From NCBI GenBank assembly GCA_009929845.1, contig RZZM01000004.1:1-47516 (forward strand): DNA of 47,516 nt. Direction: 5' to 3'. This document shows positions 7,458 through 18,391 of the stretch, in pieces (position 1 is the stretch's first letter; the number at the start of each line of letters is the position of its first letter). The DNA comes from Spartobacteria bacterium. GTDB lineage: Bacteria > Verrucomicrobiota > Kiritimatiellia > RZYC01. The translations under genes and the position numbers were made by a program. Below the pieces are notes generated by a model. That model had not been told where the DNA came from and ran no database searches. It saw only the letters and a list, made by a program, of their open reading frames with translations.

Positions 7458-7845
7458 GGACTGGTACCTTTAATACTTAAATACTGGGACTGATTCCTTA
7501 TCGGGTGACCCCTCATCGTAATCGCACACTTGTGTTCTTGCAGCGCTTTGTAATAATCAATTTTCTGGTACGGAGTTCTGAAAAGTACTCGCTGTATCCG
7601 GAAAGAAAACTTGGTTTTTTCGGTGTAGCTGTATATCTTCAATCTTGTTTAACCTAATTCAACCGAGTTGTCCCCCCGTTGGATGCCGGCCGGTTAATTA
7701 ATAACTTAACGAGTCGTACGGGGGCAGCTCTCAGGAATTGGCCGTCTTTGGAAGTTTAAGAAAGATAAGGTTGATGGATGAGTGCGAAAAAAGCGATGAA
7801 TAAGATGACGAAACAAAGGCGTATAACGTAATCAGGAGTTAATAG
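7458..7845. other. Upstream region of the restriction operon, with a G/C hairpin
   Basis: No gene is supported here. A hairpin with CCCCCGT (7673-7679) pairing with ACGGGGG (7718-7724) encloses the palindromic GCCGGCCGG and a gttaattaataac hairpin, giving a cruciform-like layout about 130 bp upstream of hsdM. It could be a transcription attenuator, an operator or a recombination site; the sequence does not decide. The hsdM ribosome-binding site AGGAG is at 7834-7838. Confidence 0.45.
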
Positions 7846-9390
7846 ATGACAAGCAATCAACAACGTGCGGCGTTGCAGCGCCAGATCTGGCAGATTGCCA
7901 ATGATGTCCGGGGCGCCGTGGATGGGTGGGATTTTAAGCAGTATGTGCTCGGCACCCTGTTTTATCGCTTCATCAGTGAAAACTTTGCCAGCTACATTGA
8001 AGCCGATGACGACAGTATTCACTATGCGGAATTGGACGATGACGTCATCACCCCGGAAATCAAAGACGATGCCGTTAAAACCAAGGGTTACTTCATTTAT
8101 CCCAGCCAACTGTTCGTCAATATCGCTAAAGGGGCCAACACCAACGAAAGCCTGAATACCGATTTGGCTAAGATTTTTTCAGAGATCGAGGCTTCCGCCA
8201 ACGGCTACCCTTCGGAAGTGGATATCAAAGGCCTTTTTGCTGATTTTGATACCACCAGTAATCGTCTGGGCAACACGGTTAAGGACAAAAACACCCGTTT
8301 GGCCGCCGTGCTCAAAGGGGTGTCTGGACTGGATTTCGGTGATTTTCACGGCAGTCAGATCGACCTGTTCGGCGATGCCTACGAGTTTCTAATCTCCAAC
8401 TATGCCGCCAATGCCGGTAAATCCGGTGGAGAGTTCTTCACCCCGCAGCATGTGTCCAGGCTGATTGCGCAACTCGCCATGCACAAGCAGACCAGCGTCA
8501 ACAAAATCTATGACCCCGCCTGCGGGTCCGGTTCCCTGCTGCTGCAGGCCAAAAAGCACTTCGACGCCCATATCATTGAAGACGGTTTTTTCGGTCAGGA
8601 GATCAACCACACCACCTACAACCTGGCGCGTATGAACATGTTTCTGCACAACATCAACTACGACAAATTCAATATGCAGCTGGGAAATACCCTGACCGAA
8701 CCCCATTTTGGCGATGAAAAACCCTTTGACGCCATCGTCTCCAATCCACCGTATTCGATTAACTGGATCGGCAGCGATGATCCGACCCTGATCAACGACG
8801 ATCGTTTTGCCCCGGCCGGTGTGCTCGCGCCAAAATCCAAAGCGGATTTTGCCTTTGTACTCCATGCGCTAAGCTATCTTTCCAGCAAAGGCCGTGCGGC
8901 CATCGTCTGTTTTCCCGGTATTTTTTACCGTGGCGGCGCCGAAAAGAAGATCCGTCAGTATCTGGTGGATAACAACTATGTGGAAACCGTGATTTCCCTC
9001 GCGCCAAACCTGTTCTTCGGCACCACCATCGCCGTCAATATTCTGGTGCTCTCCAAGCATAAGACAGACACGAAAACCCAGTTCATTGATGCCAGTGGCC
9101 TGTTCAAAAAAGAGACCAATAACAACGTGCTGCTGGATACGCACATTGAAGAGATCATGCGGGCATTTGACAGCAAAGAGAAGGTGGATCACTTTGCCCG
9201 CTCGGTGGATTACGATGAAATAGCGAAAGAAAAGGACTACAACCTCTCCGTCAGCAGCTATGTCGAAGCCAAGGACACCCGAGAAATCATCGATATCATT
9301 AAACTGAATGCCGAAATAAAAACCACAGTAGCTAAGATAGACCAATTACGCAGTGATATTGATTCCATTGTCGCGGAGATAGACGCATGA
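7846..9390 (+). CDS. hsdM: Type I restriction-modification DNA methyltransferase subunit
   Basis: The 514-residue modification subunit of a type I system methylates adenine (N6) in the DNA recognition sequence within the HsdM2S complex. The N-terminal helical domain is followed by a Rossmann methyltransferase domain. That domain has [10 protein letters not shown] before motif I (DPACGSG at residues 223-229) and the catalytic NPPY at residues 300-303. A helical C-terminus contacts HsdS. Length is normal. It is the first gene of a seven-gene overlapping operon; its stop overlaps the KilA-N gene by 4 bp. Coding composition is less GC-rich than the genes after 18.5 kb, consistent with acquisition by transfer. 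Confidence 0.95.
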   Translation: MTSNQQRAALQRQIWQIANDVRGAVDGWDFKQYVLGTLFYRFISENFASYIEADDDSIHYAELDDDVITPEIKDDAVKTKGYFIYPSQLFVNIAKGANTNESLNTDLAKIFSEIEASANGYPSEVDIKGLFADFDTTSNRLGNTVKDKNTRLAAVLKGVSGLDFGDFHGSQIDLFGDAYEFLISNYAANAGKSGGEFFTPQHVSRLIAQLAMHKQTSVNKIYDPACGSGSLLLQAKKHFDAHIIEDGFFGQEINHTTYNLARMNMFLHNINYDKFNMQLGNTLTEPHFGDEKPFDAIVSNPPYSINWIGSDDPTLINDDRFAPAGVLAPKSKADFAFVLHALSYLSSKGRAAIVCFPGIFYRGGAEKKIRQYLVDNNYVETVISLAPNLFFGTTIAVNILVLSKHKTDTKTQFIDASGLFKKETNNNVLLDTHIEEIMRAFDSKEKVDHFARSVDYDEIAKEKDYNLSVSSYVEAKDTREIIDIIKLNAEIKTTVAKIDQLRSDIDSIVAEIDA

Positions 9391-10220
9391 GTAAAAACAA
9401 CAAAATCATTGAAGTGCTCAGCACGGAGGTGAAGGTTAAAACAATAGATGAGGATGATTTCATTTGCCTCACAGATATTGCCAAGTCCAAAAACTCGGAG
9501 CACCCCGACGATCTCATCCGAAACTGGCTTCGCAACCGCAATACGCTGGAACTGCTCGGAATATGGGAGCAGCTCCACAATCCCAATTTTAACCCCGTCG
9601 AATTCGACGGGATTAGAAAACAGGCCGGTCTCAACAGTTTTACCCTCACGCCAAAGCAATGGATCGCAGCCACCAGTGCAATTGGCCTTGATTCCAAAGC
9701 GGGCCGCTACGGCGGAACCTATGCCCACAAAGATATTGCCTTTGAATTTGCTTCCTGGGTATCGGTTGAATTCAAACTTTACCTGATTAAAGAATTCCAG
9801 CGCCTTAAAACAGAAGAGCAAAAGCTACTCGGTTGGGATGTAAGACGCCAGCTCACAAAGATTAACTACCGCATTCACACCGATGCGGTGAAAGAAAACC
9901 TGATTCCTCCAGAGCTGACCGGCCAGCAAATAAGCTTCATCTATGCGACCGAGGCCGACTTGCTCAACATGGCCCTGTTCGGAAGAACCGCCAAACAGTG
10001 GGAAGACGCAAACCCGGAGAAAAAGGGAAACATCCGCGATTACGCCAACGTCGCCCAGCTCGTCTGTCTGGCCAATCTGGAAACCTTGAATGCGCACTTG
10101 ATTCAACAGCAGCTGGATGCCCCCGAGCGTATGAGACTCCTCAACCAGACCGCCATCCAGCAAATGCGCCTGCTGACCGAAAACAACCACATCAAAAAAC
10201 TCGATGGCGGTGACGCATGA
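9387..10220 (+). CDS. KilA-N domain protein within the RM operon
   Basis: The product is a 277-residue protein. Its first ~140 residues resemble Kil[51 protein letters not shown] and [15 protein letters not shown]. KilA-N is a domain of phage and large-DNA-virus proteins thought to bind nucleic acid. The remainder is helical and of unknown function ([17 protein letters not shown], and a Gln-rich end). It overlaps hsdM and hsdS by 4 bp on each side and so is translated with them. Similar genes are often found inside type I loci, but their part in restriction is not established. Confidence 0.8.
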   Translation: MSKNNKIIEVLSTEVKVKTIDEDDFICLTDIAKSKNSEHPDDLIRNWLRNRNTLELLGIWEQLHNPNFNPVEFDGIRKQAGLNSFTLTPKQWIAATSAIGLDSKAGRYGGTYAHKDIAFEFASWVSVEFKLYLIKEFQRLKTEEQKLLGWDVRRQLTKINYRIHTDAVKENLIPPELTGQQISFIYATEADLLNMALFGRTAKQWEDANPEKKGNIRDYANVAQLVCLANLETLNAHLIQQQLDAPERMRLLNQTAIQQMRLLTENNHIKKLDGGDA

Positions 10221-11491
10221 GCAAAGAACCACAGATGGACACAGATGAACACCGATTGAATCCCTTTATGGAAAGGTTGCTGGATGGGGCCGAGGTAGAG
10301 TGGAGGGCGTTGGGGGAGGTAGCTACTCTGAGGCGTGGTCGTGTCATGTCAAAAGGCTATCTCATTGATAATGCAGGGGACTACCCCGTATATAGCTCCC
10401 AAACAGTAAATAACGGAATGATTGGCAGAATCGATACATTCGATTTTGACGGGGTGTATATTAGCTGGACGACTGATGGAGCAAATGCAGGTACGGTCTT
10501 TTATCGAACTGGAAAGTTCTCCATTACAAACGTTTGTGGATCGATAAAAATCAATGATGAATCGAAGCTAAACTATAAGTTTTTATTTTATTGGCTATCA
10601 ATTGAAGCACAAAAGCACGTTTACTCTGGTATGGGTAACCCAAAGCTCATGAGTCATCAGGTTGAGAAGATCCCCATCCCAATCCCATGCCCGGAGAACC
10701 CGGAAAAATCGCTCAAAATCCAGGCGGAGATCGTCCGCATCCTGGACGCTTTCACCGAGCTTACCACCGAGCTTACCACCGAGCTTACCACCGAGCTTAA
10801 TGCCCGTAAAAAACAATACAACTATTATCGCGATCAGTTGTTGAGTTTTGAGGAAGGGGACGCCGATCAACTTCCGATGGGACAAGAAGGTATTGGTGAG
10901 TTTATACGCGGGGGCAGTTTGCAGAAAAAGGACTTCACTGAAACGGGGGTTGGCTGCATCCACTATGGGCAAATCTATACGTATTACGGAACATATGCCG
11001 ATAAAACAAAAACATTTGTTTCAGAGGCGTTGGCTAATAAGTGTCGTAAAGCTCAAATGGGTAATCTGGTTATTGCAACGACCAGTGAGAATGATGAAGA
11101 TGTGTGCAAAGCTGTCGCGTGGTTAGGTGATGAAGACATTGCAGTAAGCAGTGACGCTTGCATTTATAAACATAATTTGAATCCCAAGTATGTCTCATAT
11201 TTTTTCCAGACAGAGCAATTTCAAAGCCAAAAGAGACAGTATATTACTGGTGCAAAAGTCCGACGTGTGAATGCTGACAATTTAGCTAAGATGTTGATCC
11301 CAGTGCCGTCGCCAGAAGAACAAGCCCGCATCGTCAGCATCCTGGATAAATTCGACGCCTTGACCAACTCCATCACAGAAGGGCTACCCCGGGAGATAGA
11401 ACTTCGCCAGAAGCAGTACGAGTACTACCGGGATATGCTGTTCAGCTTCCCGAAGCCGGAGGGAGAGGGAGTAGAGAATGATGAGGGATGA
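10217..11491 (+). CDS. hsdS: Type I restriction specificity subunit
   Basis: This 424-residue HsdS has two target-recognition domains (about residues 30-165 and 225-360). Each is followed by a conserved helical region with the signature 'EIVRILD.F..L' and 'R.KQY.YYRD.LLSF'. HsdS dictates the bipartite DNA target. The central spacer helix holds a four-unit TELT-type repeat (residues 180-195), equivalent in position to the TAEL repeats of type IC enzymes such as EcoR124I, where repeat number sets the spacing between the two half-sites. The N-terminal EPQMDTDEHR arises from accacagatggacacagatg, a common intergenic word in PVC genomes, so the first ~14 residues may be a non-native extension. Confidence 0.93.
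   Translation: MSKEPQMDTDEHRLNPFMERLLDGAEVEWRALGEVATLRRGRVMSKGYLIDNAGDYPVYSSQTVNNGMIGRIDTFDFDGVYISWTTDGANAGTVFYRTGKFSITNVCGSIKINDESKLNYKFLFYWLSIEAQKHVYSGMGNPKLMSHQVEKIPIPIPCPENPEKSLKIQAEIVRILDAFTELTTELTTELTTELNARKKQYNYYRDQLLSFEEGDADQLPMGQEGIGEFIRGGSLQKKDFTETGVGCIHYGQIYTYYGTYADKTKTFVSEALANKCRKAQMGNLVIATTSENDEDVCKAVAWLGDEDIAVSSDACIYKHNLNPKYVSYFFQTEQFQSQKRQYITGAKVRRVNADNLAKMLIPVPSPEEQARIVSILDKFDALTNSITEGLPREIELRQKQYEYYRDMLFSFPKPEGEGVENDEG
10754..10801 (+). repeat. 12-bp tandem repeat in hsdS spacer helix
   Basis: Three exact copies of accgagcttacc (10754-10789) and a fourth unit diverging in the last codon (10790-10801, ending aat) encode TELT three times and TELN once. The 12-bp unit keeps the reading frame whatever the copy number, so slippage would change helix length and not truncate the protein. 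Confidence 0.9.
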
Positions 11492-12553
11492 ATGATGAAT
11501 GATGAATTGAAAAAGAACTTACCCTCTTCGCAAACCAATGCGTTGCTTCAGGATTTAAAGAAACTGATTGAACGGGGGCGGCATCAGGCTGTCGCGGCGG
11601 TGAACAGTGCACTAACCGTAACCTATTGGCACGTTGGCAAGCGTATTAACGAAGAGGTGCTTCATGGGGAACGGGCGGAATACGGCAAACAGGTGGTGGT
11701 TTCGCTGGCGAAAGAACTCAGCGCGCTCTATGGCAACAGCTTTGAAGCCAGAAATCTGCGGCGAATGATGCAGTTTGCTGAGGTTTTTCCCGATTTTGAG
11801 ATTGTGTCACCGCTGGTGTCACAATTGAGCTGGACGCATTTTACCATTCTGATGGCCCTGCCAAGCGCTGAAGGCCGGATGTTCTATGCCAAACAGACTA
11901 TTGAAAGCAAATGGAGCAAACGGGAGTTGTTGCATCAAATAGAGCGCAAAGTATTTGAACGCTCGGAAATCGCCGATACTAAGCTGGCGTTACGCGAAGC
12001 GAATCATCTCAGCGGGAATTTTAAGGACCCCTATTTTCTCGATTTCCTAGGACTGAAAGATGGCTACCTGGAGAATGAACTGGAAAATGCCCTGCTCAAA
12101 GAGCTGGAACTGTTTATTCTGGAGCTGGGCAACGGCTTTGCCTTTGTTCAACGACAAAAGCGTATGATTATTGATGGGGAGGATTTTTATCTCGACCTGC
12201 TTTTTTATCACCGCAAGCTCAAGCGATTGGTGGCAGTTGACCTTAAAATCGATCGTTTCAGGGCAGGCTTTAAGGGACAGATGGAACTCTACCTGAACTG
12301 GCTCAACAAATACGAACGGCAGGAAGGCGAAGAAGCCCCGATTGGCCTGATTCTTTGTGCGGAGGCCGGCACCGAACAGGTTGAACTGCTCAACATGCAG
12401 AAGGACAACATTATGGTGGCCGAGTATTGGACAAGCCTTCCGCCGAAAAAATTACTCGAAGAAAAACTGCACAGCGCACTGATTGAAGTCCGCGAACGAT
12501 TGGCGGAACGCAGATTGTTGGAAAGTGGAGAGGATGTATGGGTCAGACGTTAA
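11492..12553 (+). CDS. DUF1016 (YhcG-like) PDDEXK nuclease-fold protein
   Basis: The 353-residue protein has the DUF1016 N-terminal helical domain ([48 protein letters not shown]). The C-terminal half is PDDEXK-like, with [20 protein letters not shown] followed by VDLK, which provides the Asp and D-x-K residues of the nuclease core. Family members often sit inside type I restriction or mobile loci. A nuclease activity is predicted from the fold, not shown. It directly abuts hsdS (start immediately after the stop) and overlaps the next gene by 16 bp. It may be an accessory nuclease or a stowaway. Confidence 0.85.
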   Translation: MMNDELKKNLPSSQTNALLQDLKKLIERGRHQAVAAVNSALTVTYWHVGKRINEEVLHGERAEYGKQVVVSLAKELSALYGNSFEARNLRRMMQFAEVFPDFEIVSPLVSQLSWTHFTILMALPSAEGRMFYAKQTIESKWSKRELLHQIERKVFERSEIADTKLALREANHLSGNFKDPYFLDFLGLKDGYLENELENALLKELELFILELGNGFAFVQRQKRMIIDGEDFYLDLLFYHRKLKRLVAVDLKIDRFRAGFKGQMELYLNWLNKYERQEGEEAPIGLILCAEAGTEQVELLNMQKDNIMVAEYWTSLPPKKLLEEKLHSALIEVRERLAERRLLESGEDVWVRR

Positions 12554-13677
12554 AAGAGATTGCGGAGCAACTCAGGGATACCGATAAAAAGGTGCAGTTG
12601 ATCTATGCCTTTAATGGTGCGGGAAAAACACGTCTTTCGCGGGAATTTAAGGAGCTCGTTTCACCAAAATCAGAAGAGGGAGAAGAACCTGAAAATAACC
12701 GGGCAAAGGTTCTCTATTACAACGCCTTCACCGAAGACCTGTTTTATTGGGATAACGACCTGCTGGGCAATACAGAACGGAAATTAAAAATCCAGCCAAA
12801 CACTTACACACAATGGGTTTTGCAAGATCAAGGGCAGGATCAAAATGCAATCGCTCATTTTCAGCGTTACACCAGCAATAAATTAACGCCGAAGTTTAAT
12901 GCGGATTTTTCTGAAGTTACCTTCTCGTTCGAGCGTGGCAATGATGAACGAACCGAAAATATAAAAATCTCCAAAGGCGAAGAGAGCAACTTCATCTGGA
13001 GCATTTTCTACAGCCTAATTGAACAGGTTGTTGCGGAGCGCAATGTCGCGGAACCCAGTGAGCGTGAAACAAATAAATTTGATCAGCTTGAATATATCTT
13101 TATTGATGATCCCGTGAGTTCGTTAGATGATAATCATCTGATCGAGCTGGCGGTCAATTTGGCAGGACTGATTAACTCTAGCGATGTTGCCAATGGGCTT
13201 AAGTTTATCATTACCACACACAGCCCTCTCTTTTATAACGTCCTTCATAATGAGCTTGGCCTTAATAAAAGCGGCAAAAGGGAAGGCTGCTATCTACTGG
13301 AACACTTTGAAGACGGCTCGTTTGGGCTAAATGTAAAATATGGCGATTCCAACAAGAGCTTTTCCTATCATCTACATTTAAAACAAACGCTCGAACATGC
13401 TATTACCGAGAACCGGGTGCAAAAATATCACTTTACGCTGTTGCGCAATCTATATGAGAAAACAGCCGGTTTTCTGGGTCACCCGAGATGGTCCGAACTC
13501 TTACCTGAGGATAAGCAACTCTATTTTAACCGCATTATTCAATTTACCAGCCATAGCACCTTGTCAAACGAAGTCGTTGCTGAACCGAGCGGGCCAGAGA
13601 AGAATACGGTAGCACTGTTACTAAATCATTTGGTAACTAATTACAGATTTTGGCAAGAGGAGGTGCAAGATGACTGA
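12538..13677 (+). CDS. prrC: PrrC-type tRNA anticodon nuclease
   Basis: This 379-residue protein matches PrrC, the tRNA-Lys anticodon nuclease that E. coli keeps silent inside the EcoprrI type Ic complex and that T4 phage triggers. The ABC-like NTPase part has Walker A FNGAGKT (25-31), the PrrC-box segment [14 protein letters not shown] (61-74), an ABC-signature-like SKGEES (145-150), Walker B/D-loop [13 protein letters not shown] (186-198) and H-switch His228. The nuclease part contains [17 protein letters not shown], a region linked to tRNA recognition. R303, E307 and H339 show exactly the 4- and 36-residue spacings of the E. coli triad R320/E324/H356. It is slightly shorter than E. coli PrrC (~396 residues), mainly near the N-terminus. 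It lies between hsdS and hsdR and overlaps both neighbours. Confidence 0.92.
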   Translation: MGQTLKEIAEQLRDTDKKVQLIYAFNGAGKTRLSREFKELVSPKSEEGEEPENNRAKVLYYNAFTEDLFYWDNDLLGNTERKLKIQPNTYTQWVLQDQGQDQNAIAHFQRYTSNKLTPKFNADFSEVTFSFERGNDERTENIKISKGEESNFIWSIFYSLIEQVVAERNVAEPSERETNKFDQLEYIFIDDPVSSLDDNHLIELAVNLAGLINSSDVANGLKFIITTHSPLFYNVLHNELGLNKSGKREGCYLLEHFEDGSFGLNVKYGDSNKSFSYHLHLKQTLEHAITENRVQKYHFTLLRNLYEKTAGFLGHPRWSELLPEDKQLYFNRIIQFTSHSTLSNEVVAEPSGPEKNTVALLLNHLVTNYRFWQEEVQDD

Positions 13678-14722
13678 GAGCAACGAAAAAAATAAACTTA
13701 CGATTCGTGGTGAGTTGACCGACTTCCTGCTCTACACCGCGTCGGATGGTCAGGTGAAGGTGGAGTGCGTTCTTTACGAAGAGACCATTTGGCTTCCGCA
13801 AAAACGCATTGCTGAGCTTTTTGGCGTTGGAGTGCCAGCCATATCAAAACACCTGGATAATATCTACGAAAGTGGCGAATTGGTCCGGGAAGCAACTGTT
13901 TCCATTTTGGAAACAGTTCAACAGGAAGGCTCACGTCAGATAAAGCGAAAGCTGGAGTTATACAATTTGGATGCCATCATCTCGGTTGGTTACCGGGTCA
14001 ATTCTTCAAAAGCTACCCAGTTTCGAATCTGGGCGACGCAATTACTGAAGGAATATATCACTAAGGGTTTTGCTATAGATGATGATAGGCTGAAAAACGG
14101 TCGTTACTTTGGTAAGGATTATTTTCGCGAACTGTTGGAGCGCGTGCGCTCGATTCGTGCTTCTGAGCGTCGCATTTATCAGCAAATCACGGATATTTTT
14201 GCCGAGTGCAGCATCGATTACGATCCTCGGTCGGAAACGACCCGGGATTTTTATGCTCATGTCCAGGATAAGTTTCATTATGCAATTACCGGCCACACAG
14301 CAGCCGAAATCATATATCTGAATGCCGATGCCGAAAAACCGTTGATGGGAATGATGACCTACAAAAACGCGCCGGATGGCCGGGTGCTTAAATCCGACAG
14401 TACCATTGGAAAGAACTATCTACAGGAAGATGAAATCAAAAAACTGGAAAGGGCCGTGACGGCTTTCTTCGACTATATCGAGCGGATTATTGAGAATCGA
14501 ACGACCTTCACTATGGAAAGCTTTGCGGAAAGCGTAAACCGTTTTCTGGAATTTAATGAGTATCGAATTCTCGAAGGATACGGCACAGTTTCACGCCAAA
14601 AGGCTGAAGAGAAAGCCTTTGCTGAATACGAAAAGTTCAACAAGACTCATCGAATCGAATCCGATTTCGACAAAGTCATAAAAAAACTTACCGTCTCAAG
14701 GAGCGGTGGCAACCATGATTGA
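13670..14722 (+). CDS. rhuM: RhuM family protein
   Basis: The 350-residue protein resembles RhuM (first named in a Salmonella pathogenicity island). It starts with [20 protein letters not shown] and [18 protein letters not shown], an HTH-like segment. [20 protein letters not shown] and [20 protein letters not shown] follow, then a Fic-like C-terminal helical region with [15 protein letters not shown]. Its biochemical role is unknown. RhuM genes are frequent passengers of type I restriction loci. It overlaps prrC and hsdR by 8 bp each, so its expression is tied to the operon. Confidence 0.88.
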   Translation: MTESNEKNKLTIRGELTDFLLYTASDGQVKVECVLYEETIWLPQKRIAELFGVGVPAISKHLDNIYESGELVREATVSILETVQQEGSRQIKRKLELYNLDAIISVGYRVNSSKATQFRIWATQLLKEYITKGFAIDDDRLKNGRYFGKDYFRELLERVRSIRASERRIYQQITDIFAECSIDYDPRSETTRDFYAHVQDKFHYAITGHTAAEIIYLNADAEKPLMGMMTYKNAPDGRVLKSDSTIGKNYLQEDEIKKLERAVTAFFDYIERIIENRTTFTMESFAESVNRFLEFNEYRILEGYGTVSRQKAEEKAFAEYEKFNKTHRIESDFDKVIKKLTVSRSGGNHD

Positions 14723-17700
14723 TTACACCAAACCCATAGTTGAATCGAAAAACTTCATTGTTCTGGATAAATACGCGCGGGAATGGCAGGTCCGGGAAAG
14801 CTACCAGAGCGAATATGCACTGGAGAGCGAGTTTATCGCGGATCTGAAAAATCAAGGCTATGCGTATCTGCCCGACTTGAACACGCCCGAGAAAATGCTG
14901 GCAAACGTGCGCGAGCAGTTGCAGGAACTGAATAAGGTAGAGTTTGCGGATGGTGAGTGGTTACGTTTTGTGGAAACGTATCTGGATAAACCCAGCGATA
15001 CCATCGTCGATAAAACCCGCAAGATTCATGATGACTATATCCATGATTTTGTTTTTGATGACGGGCATATTCAGAACATCTACCTCGTGGACAAGAAAAA
15101 TATTGCCCGTAATAAATGTCAGGTGATCAAGCAGTTTGAGCAGACGGGGACGCACGCCAATCGCTACGATGTAACGATATTGGTCAATGGTTTGCCCATG
15201 GTGCAGATTGAGCTGAAAAAGCGCGGCGTGGCGATTCGTGAAGCCTTTAATCAGGTGCATCGCTACAGTAAAGAGAGTTTTAACAGCGAACATTCCCTGT
15301 ATAAATATCTTCAGATATTTGTGATCTCAAACGGTACGGACAGCCGCTATTTTGCCAATACCACCCAGCGCAACAAAAACAGTTTTGATTTCACCATGAA
15401 CTGGGCGAAAGCCGACAACGAGCTGATTAAAGACCTGAAGGACTTTACCGCCACCTTTTTCCAGAAAAACACGCTGCTCAATGTGCTGTTGCATTATTCG
15501 GTATTTGATATCAGCGATACCCTGCTGGTGATGCGCCCCTATCAGATTGCGGCTACTGAGCGCATGTTATGGAAGGTAAAAAGCTCCCATGCAGCAAAAA
15601 GCTGGAGCAAGCCGGAAAGCGGCGGCTACATCTGGCATACCACCGGCTCCGGGAAAACCCTGACCAGCTTCAAGGCGGCACGTCTGGCCACCGAGCTGGA
15701 GTTTATCGATAAGGTGTTTTTTGTGGTCGATCGTAAAGACCTGGATTACCAGACCATGAAGGAGTATCAGCGCTTTTCACCGGACAGTGTCAACGGTTCC
15801 GACAGTACCGCCGGTCTGAAGCGCAATCTGGACAAGGACGACAATAAGATCATCGTTACCACCATCCAGAAGCTCAACAACCTCATGAAAAGCGAAAATG
15901 ATCTGCCGGTCTACAACCAGCAGGTGGTGTTTATTTTTGATGAATGCCACCGCAGCCAGTTTGGCGAGGCACAGAAAAACCTGAAGAAAAAGTTTAAACG
16001 ATTCTACCAGTTTGGCTTTACCGGTACGCCGATCTTTCCGCAAAACGCGTGGGGTGCCGAAACCACCGCCAGCGTCTTTGGCCGTGAGCTGCATGCGTAT
16101 GTCATTACCGACGCCATTCGCGATGAAAAGGTGCTGAAGTTCAAGGTGGACTACAACGATGTGCGTCCGCAGTTCAAGGCGATTGAATGCGAGCAGGATG
16201 AGGAAATGCTGACAGCGGCGGAAAACAAACAGGCCTTGCTGCACCCCAATCGTATCCGGGAAGTATCAGAGTACATCCTAAATAACTTCCGGCAAAAAAC
16301 ACATCGTTTCCAAGCCGGAACCAAAGGATTTAATGCCATGTTTGCGGTCAGTAGTGTGGATGCCGCCAAGTGTTATTACGAGTCGTTCAATCAATTGCAG
16401 AAAGACTGTGATGAGCCGCTGAAAGTGGCCACCATCTTCTCGTTTGCGGCGAATGAAGAGCAGGATGCGATTGGCGACATTCAGGATGAAAGCTTTGAAG
16501 TATCCGCCATGAACAGCAGTGCCAAGGAGTTTTTAAGCGCGGCCATCGGCGACTATAACGTGCTGTTTAAAACGAATTTCGGCGTCGACAGCCAGGGCTT
16601 CCAAAACTATTACCGTGACCTTGCCAAGCGTGTTAAAAGCCAGGAAATTGACCTGCTGATTGTGGTGGGCATGTTTCTGACCGGCTTTGATGCTCCGACG
16701 CTGAATACCCTGTTCGTCGATAAAAATCTGCGTTATCACGGTCTGATACAATCCTATTCGCGCACCAACCGTATTTTTGATGCCGCCAAGACCTTCGGCA
16801 ATATTGTCACCTTCCGCAATCTGGAGCAGGCCACGGTCGATGCCATTACCCTCTTTGGCGATAAAAACACCAAAAACGTGGTATTGGAAAAAAGCTACAA
16901 GGAGTACATGGAAGGCTTTACCGATGTGATAACCGGTGAAGCTCGACGCGGCTTTTTGGAGGTGGCAACGGAGTTGCAACAGCGCTTCCCGGATCCCGAA
17001 AAGATAGAAACGGAGTCAGACAAAAAAGACTTTGCAAAACTGTTTGGCGAATATCTTCGCGTGGAAAACGTCCTGCAAAACTACGATGAATTTGCCAGTC
17101 TGAAAGCATTGCAAAGCGTCGATATGAACGACCCTGAAGCGATTGAGGCCTTTAAAGACCAGCATTATTTAAACGATGAAGCTCTGGAAACGCTTCAAGC
17201 CATTACGATGCCCGCTGAACGCAAAATTCAGGATTATCGCTCTACTTACAACGATATTCGCGATTGGTTGCGCCAGCAAAAGGCCGCTGATCAAAAAGGT
17301 TCGGCCAACATTGACTGGGATGATGTAGTTTTTGAGGTAGACCTGCTAAAATCGCAGGAAATCAACCTGGATTACATTCTGGAGCTGATTTTCGAGCACA
17401 ATAAGAAAACAAAAAGTAAATCAGACTTGGTTGCCGAAGTACGTCGGGTGATCCGAGCCAGCCTTGGCAACCGTGCAAAAGAAAGCCTGGTGGTTGATTT
17501 TATAAATCAAACCGACCTTGATCAGGTCGGCGATAAGGCCAGTGTGATTGATGCCTTTTTTACCTTTGCACAAGCGGAACAGAAACGAGAAGCAGAAGAA
17601 TTGATTGGCTCAGAAGGGTTGAATGAAGATGCTGCAAAGCGTTATATCGCCACCTCGTTAAAACGGGAGTTTGCCAGTGACAACGGCACGGAGCTCAATG

Positions 17701-17816
17701 CCGTCCTGCCTAAGATGAGCCCGTTAAATCCACAATATCTCCCCAAAAAACAAAGTGTTTTTCAAAAAATCGCGGCTTTTGTTGAGAAGTTCAAAGGCGT
17801 GGGAGGCGAGGTTTAA
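14715..17816 (+). CDS. hsdR: Type I restriction endonuclease motor subunit
   Basis: HsdR is the ATP-dependent translocase and nuclease of the type I complex. From ATG 14715 it has 1033 residues, normal for type IC enzymes. The N-terminal PD-ExK nuclease shows E166-x-K168 in [10 protein letters not shown]. The SF2 motor has Walker A TTGSGKT (309-315), DECH (409-412), a FTGTPIF motif III and an [16 protein letters not shown] plus YSRTNRIFD motif V-VI region. A helical C-terminus docks to the methyltransferase. AAGGAG at 14698-14703 fits ATG 14715 (11 nt) better than a GTG at 14706. It is the last gene of the operon and is followed by a hairpin terminator. Confidence 0.95.
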   Translation: MIDYTKPIVESKNFIVLDKYAREWQVRESYQSEYALESEFIADLKNQGYAYLPDLNTPEKMLANVREQLQELNKVEFADGEWLRFVETYLDKPSDTIVDKTRKIHDDYIHDFVFDDGHIQNIYLVDKKNIARNKCQVIKQFEQTGTHANRYDVTILVNGLPMVQIELKKRGVAIREAFNQVHRYSKESFNSEHSLYKYLQIFVISNGTDSRYFANTTQRNKNSFDFTMNWAKADNELIKDLKDFTATFFQKNTLLNVLLHYSVFDISDTLLVMRPYQIAATERMLWKVKSSHAAKSWSKPESGGYIWHTTGSGKTLTSFKAARLATELEFIDKVFFVVDRKDLDYQTMKEYQRFSPDSVNGSDSTAGLKRNLDKDDNKIIVTTIQKLNNLMKSENDLPVYNQQVVFIFDECHRSQFGEAQKNLKKKFKRFYQFGFTGTPIFPQNAWGAETTASVFGRELHAYVITDAIRDEKVLKFKVDYNDVRPQFKAIECEQDEEMLTAAENKQALLHPNRIREVSEYILNNFRQKTHRFQAGTKGFNAMFAVSSVDAAKCYYESFNQLQKDCDEPLKVATIFSFAANEEQDAIGDIQDESFEVSAMNSSAKEFLSAAIGDYNVLFKTNFGVDSQGFQNYYRDLAKRVKSQEIDLLIVVGMFLTGFDAPTLNTLFVDKNLRYHGLIQSYSRTNRIFDAAKTFGNIVTFRNLEQATVDAITLFGDKNTKNVVLEKSYKEYMEGFTDVITGEARRGFLEVATELQQRFPDPEKIETESDKKDFAKLFGEYLRVENVLQNYDEFASLKALQSVDMNDPEAIEAFKDQHYLNDEALETLQAITMPAERKIQDYRSTYNDIRDWLRQQKAADQKGSANIDWDDVVFEVDLLKSQEINLDYILELIFEHNKKTKSKSDLVAEVRRVIRASLGNRAKESLVVDFINQTDLDQVGDKASVIDAFFTFAQAEQKREAEELIGSEGLNEDAAKRYIATSLKREFASDNGTELNAVLPKMSPLNPQYLPKKQSVFQKIAAFVEKFKGVGGEV

Positions 17817-17826
17817 GATATCCATA

Positions 17827-17860
17827 TGGTCACAACCATCTGGTTGGACCAAGCTGTTTT
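17827..17860 (+). terminator. Probable intrinsic terminator of the RM operon
   Basis: A stem of TGGTC-A-CAACC pairs with GGTTG-GACCA around an ATCT loop (17827-17851, one bulged A). It begins 10 bp after the hsdR stop and is followed by a partly T-rich run (agctgttttgttg). Confidence 0.6.
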
Positions 17861-18104
17861 GTTGCATAAACACGTGTTAACCTTGTTCGAAAAAGGGCTG
17901 AAAATGGGACTTAGGAGCTGTTTTGGGGGATAATTTGGCCAGTTGATTCAAAAATATGACCATGTGCGGACAATAGTGATTGAGATATGGCTTATCTTGA
18001 TGAAGTTCCACCACTTTAAAAGCGTGCTGGATCCAGGCTTATGAATGGCGCGATGCGTACTCTGCGTCTTGACTCACCGCCCTTGAATGCGCTACCTTCG
18101 TCCC

Positions 18105-18204
18105 ATGAGCAACGAACACAGTTCCGATCAAGGCTTCAAAGTGAATATCACATTATCGCGCCAGACCTTTTAGGGCATGGCGAGTCATCAAAACCTTTTG
18201 AGTC
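18105..18204 (+). pseudogene. Mosaic of gene fragments at the right end of the island
   Basis: Between 17861 and 18404 no intact gene is seen. An ATG at 18105 opens a short frame, MSNEHSSDQGFKV, that looks like a normal gene start and recalls the opening of DUF1844 proteins (weak). From ~18142, in another frame, the stretch EYHIIAPDLLGHGESSKPFE is an unmistakable internal piece of an alpha/beta hydrolase (the PDLLGHGES strand-turn). It is embedded in a 94-residue frame (18041-18325) of otherwise unrelated sequence. These look like scraps left by recombination, not a functional gene. Confidence 0.5.
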
Positions 18205-18391
18205 GTCCGTATACAATGGCGGAATGGCCGAGGATGGAACCCGGCGCAGTCTTAATCATGCGCTCTGGGGGGAATGCGTGGAAAACGTCTTGGCCACGGA
18301 GAAATTTGCTCGGTCAAAAATATAAGGGACATACAATATGTAAATCTCGCTCAGACAGTTTTGAAATATAAAAAAATTAATCAACCTGAAA

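Noticed and set aside
7448-7642. A 64-codon minus-strand frame upstream of hsdM
   Set aside because: It has no ribosome-binding site or recognised family, and its right part is low-complexity AT-rich sequence.
18215-18290. A tRNA-like phrase (gcggaatggccgagg)
   Set aside because: No T-loop GGTTCGAATC sequence, acceptor stem or anticodon arm could be paired.
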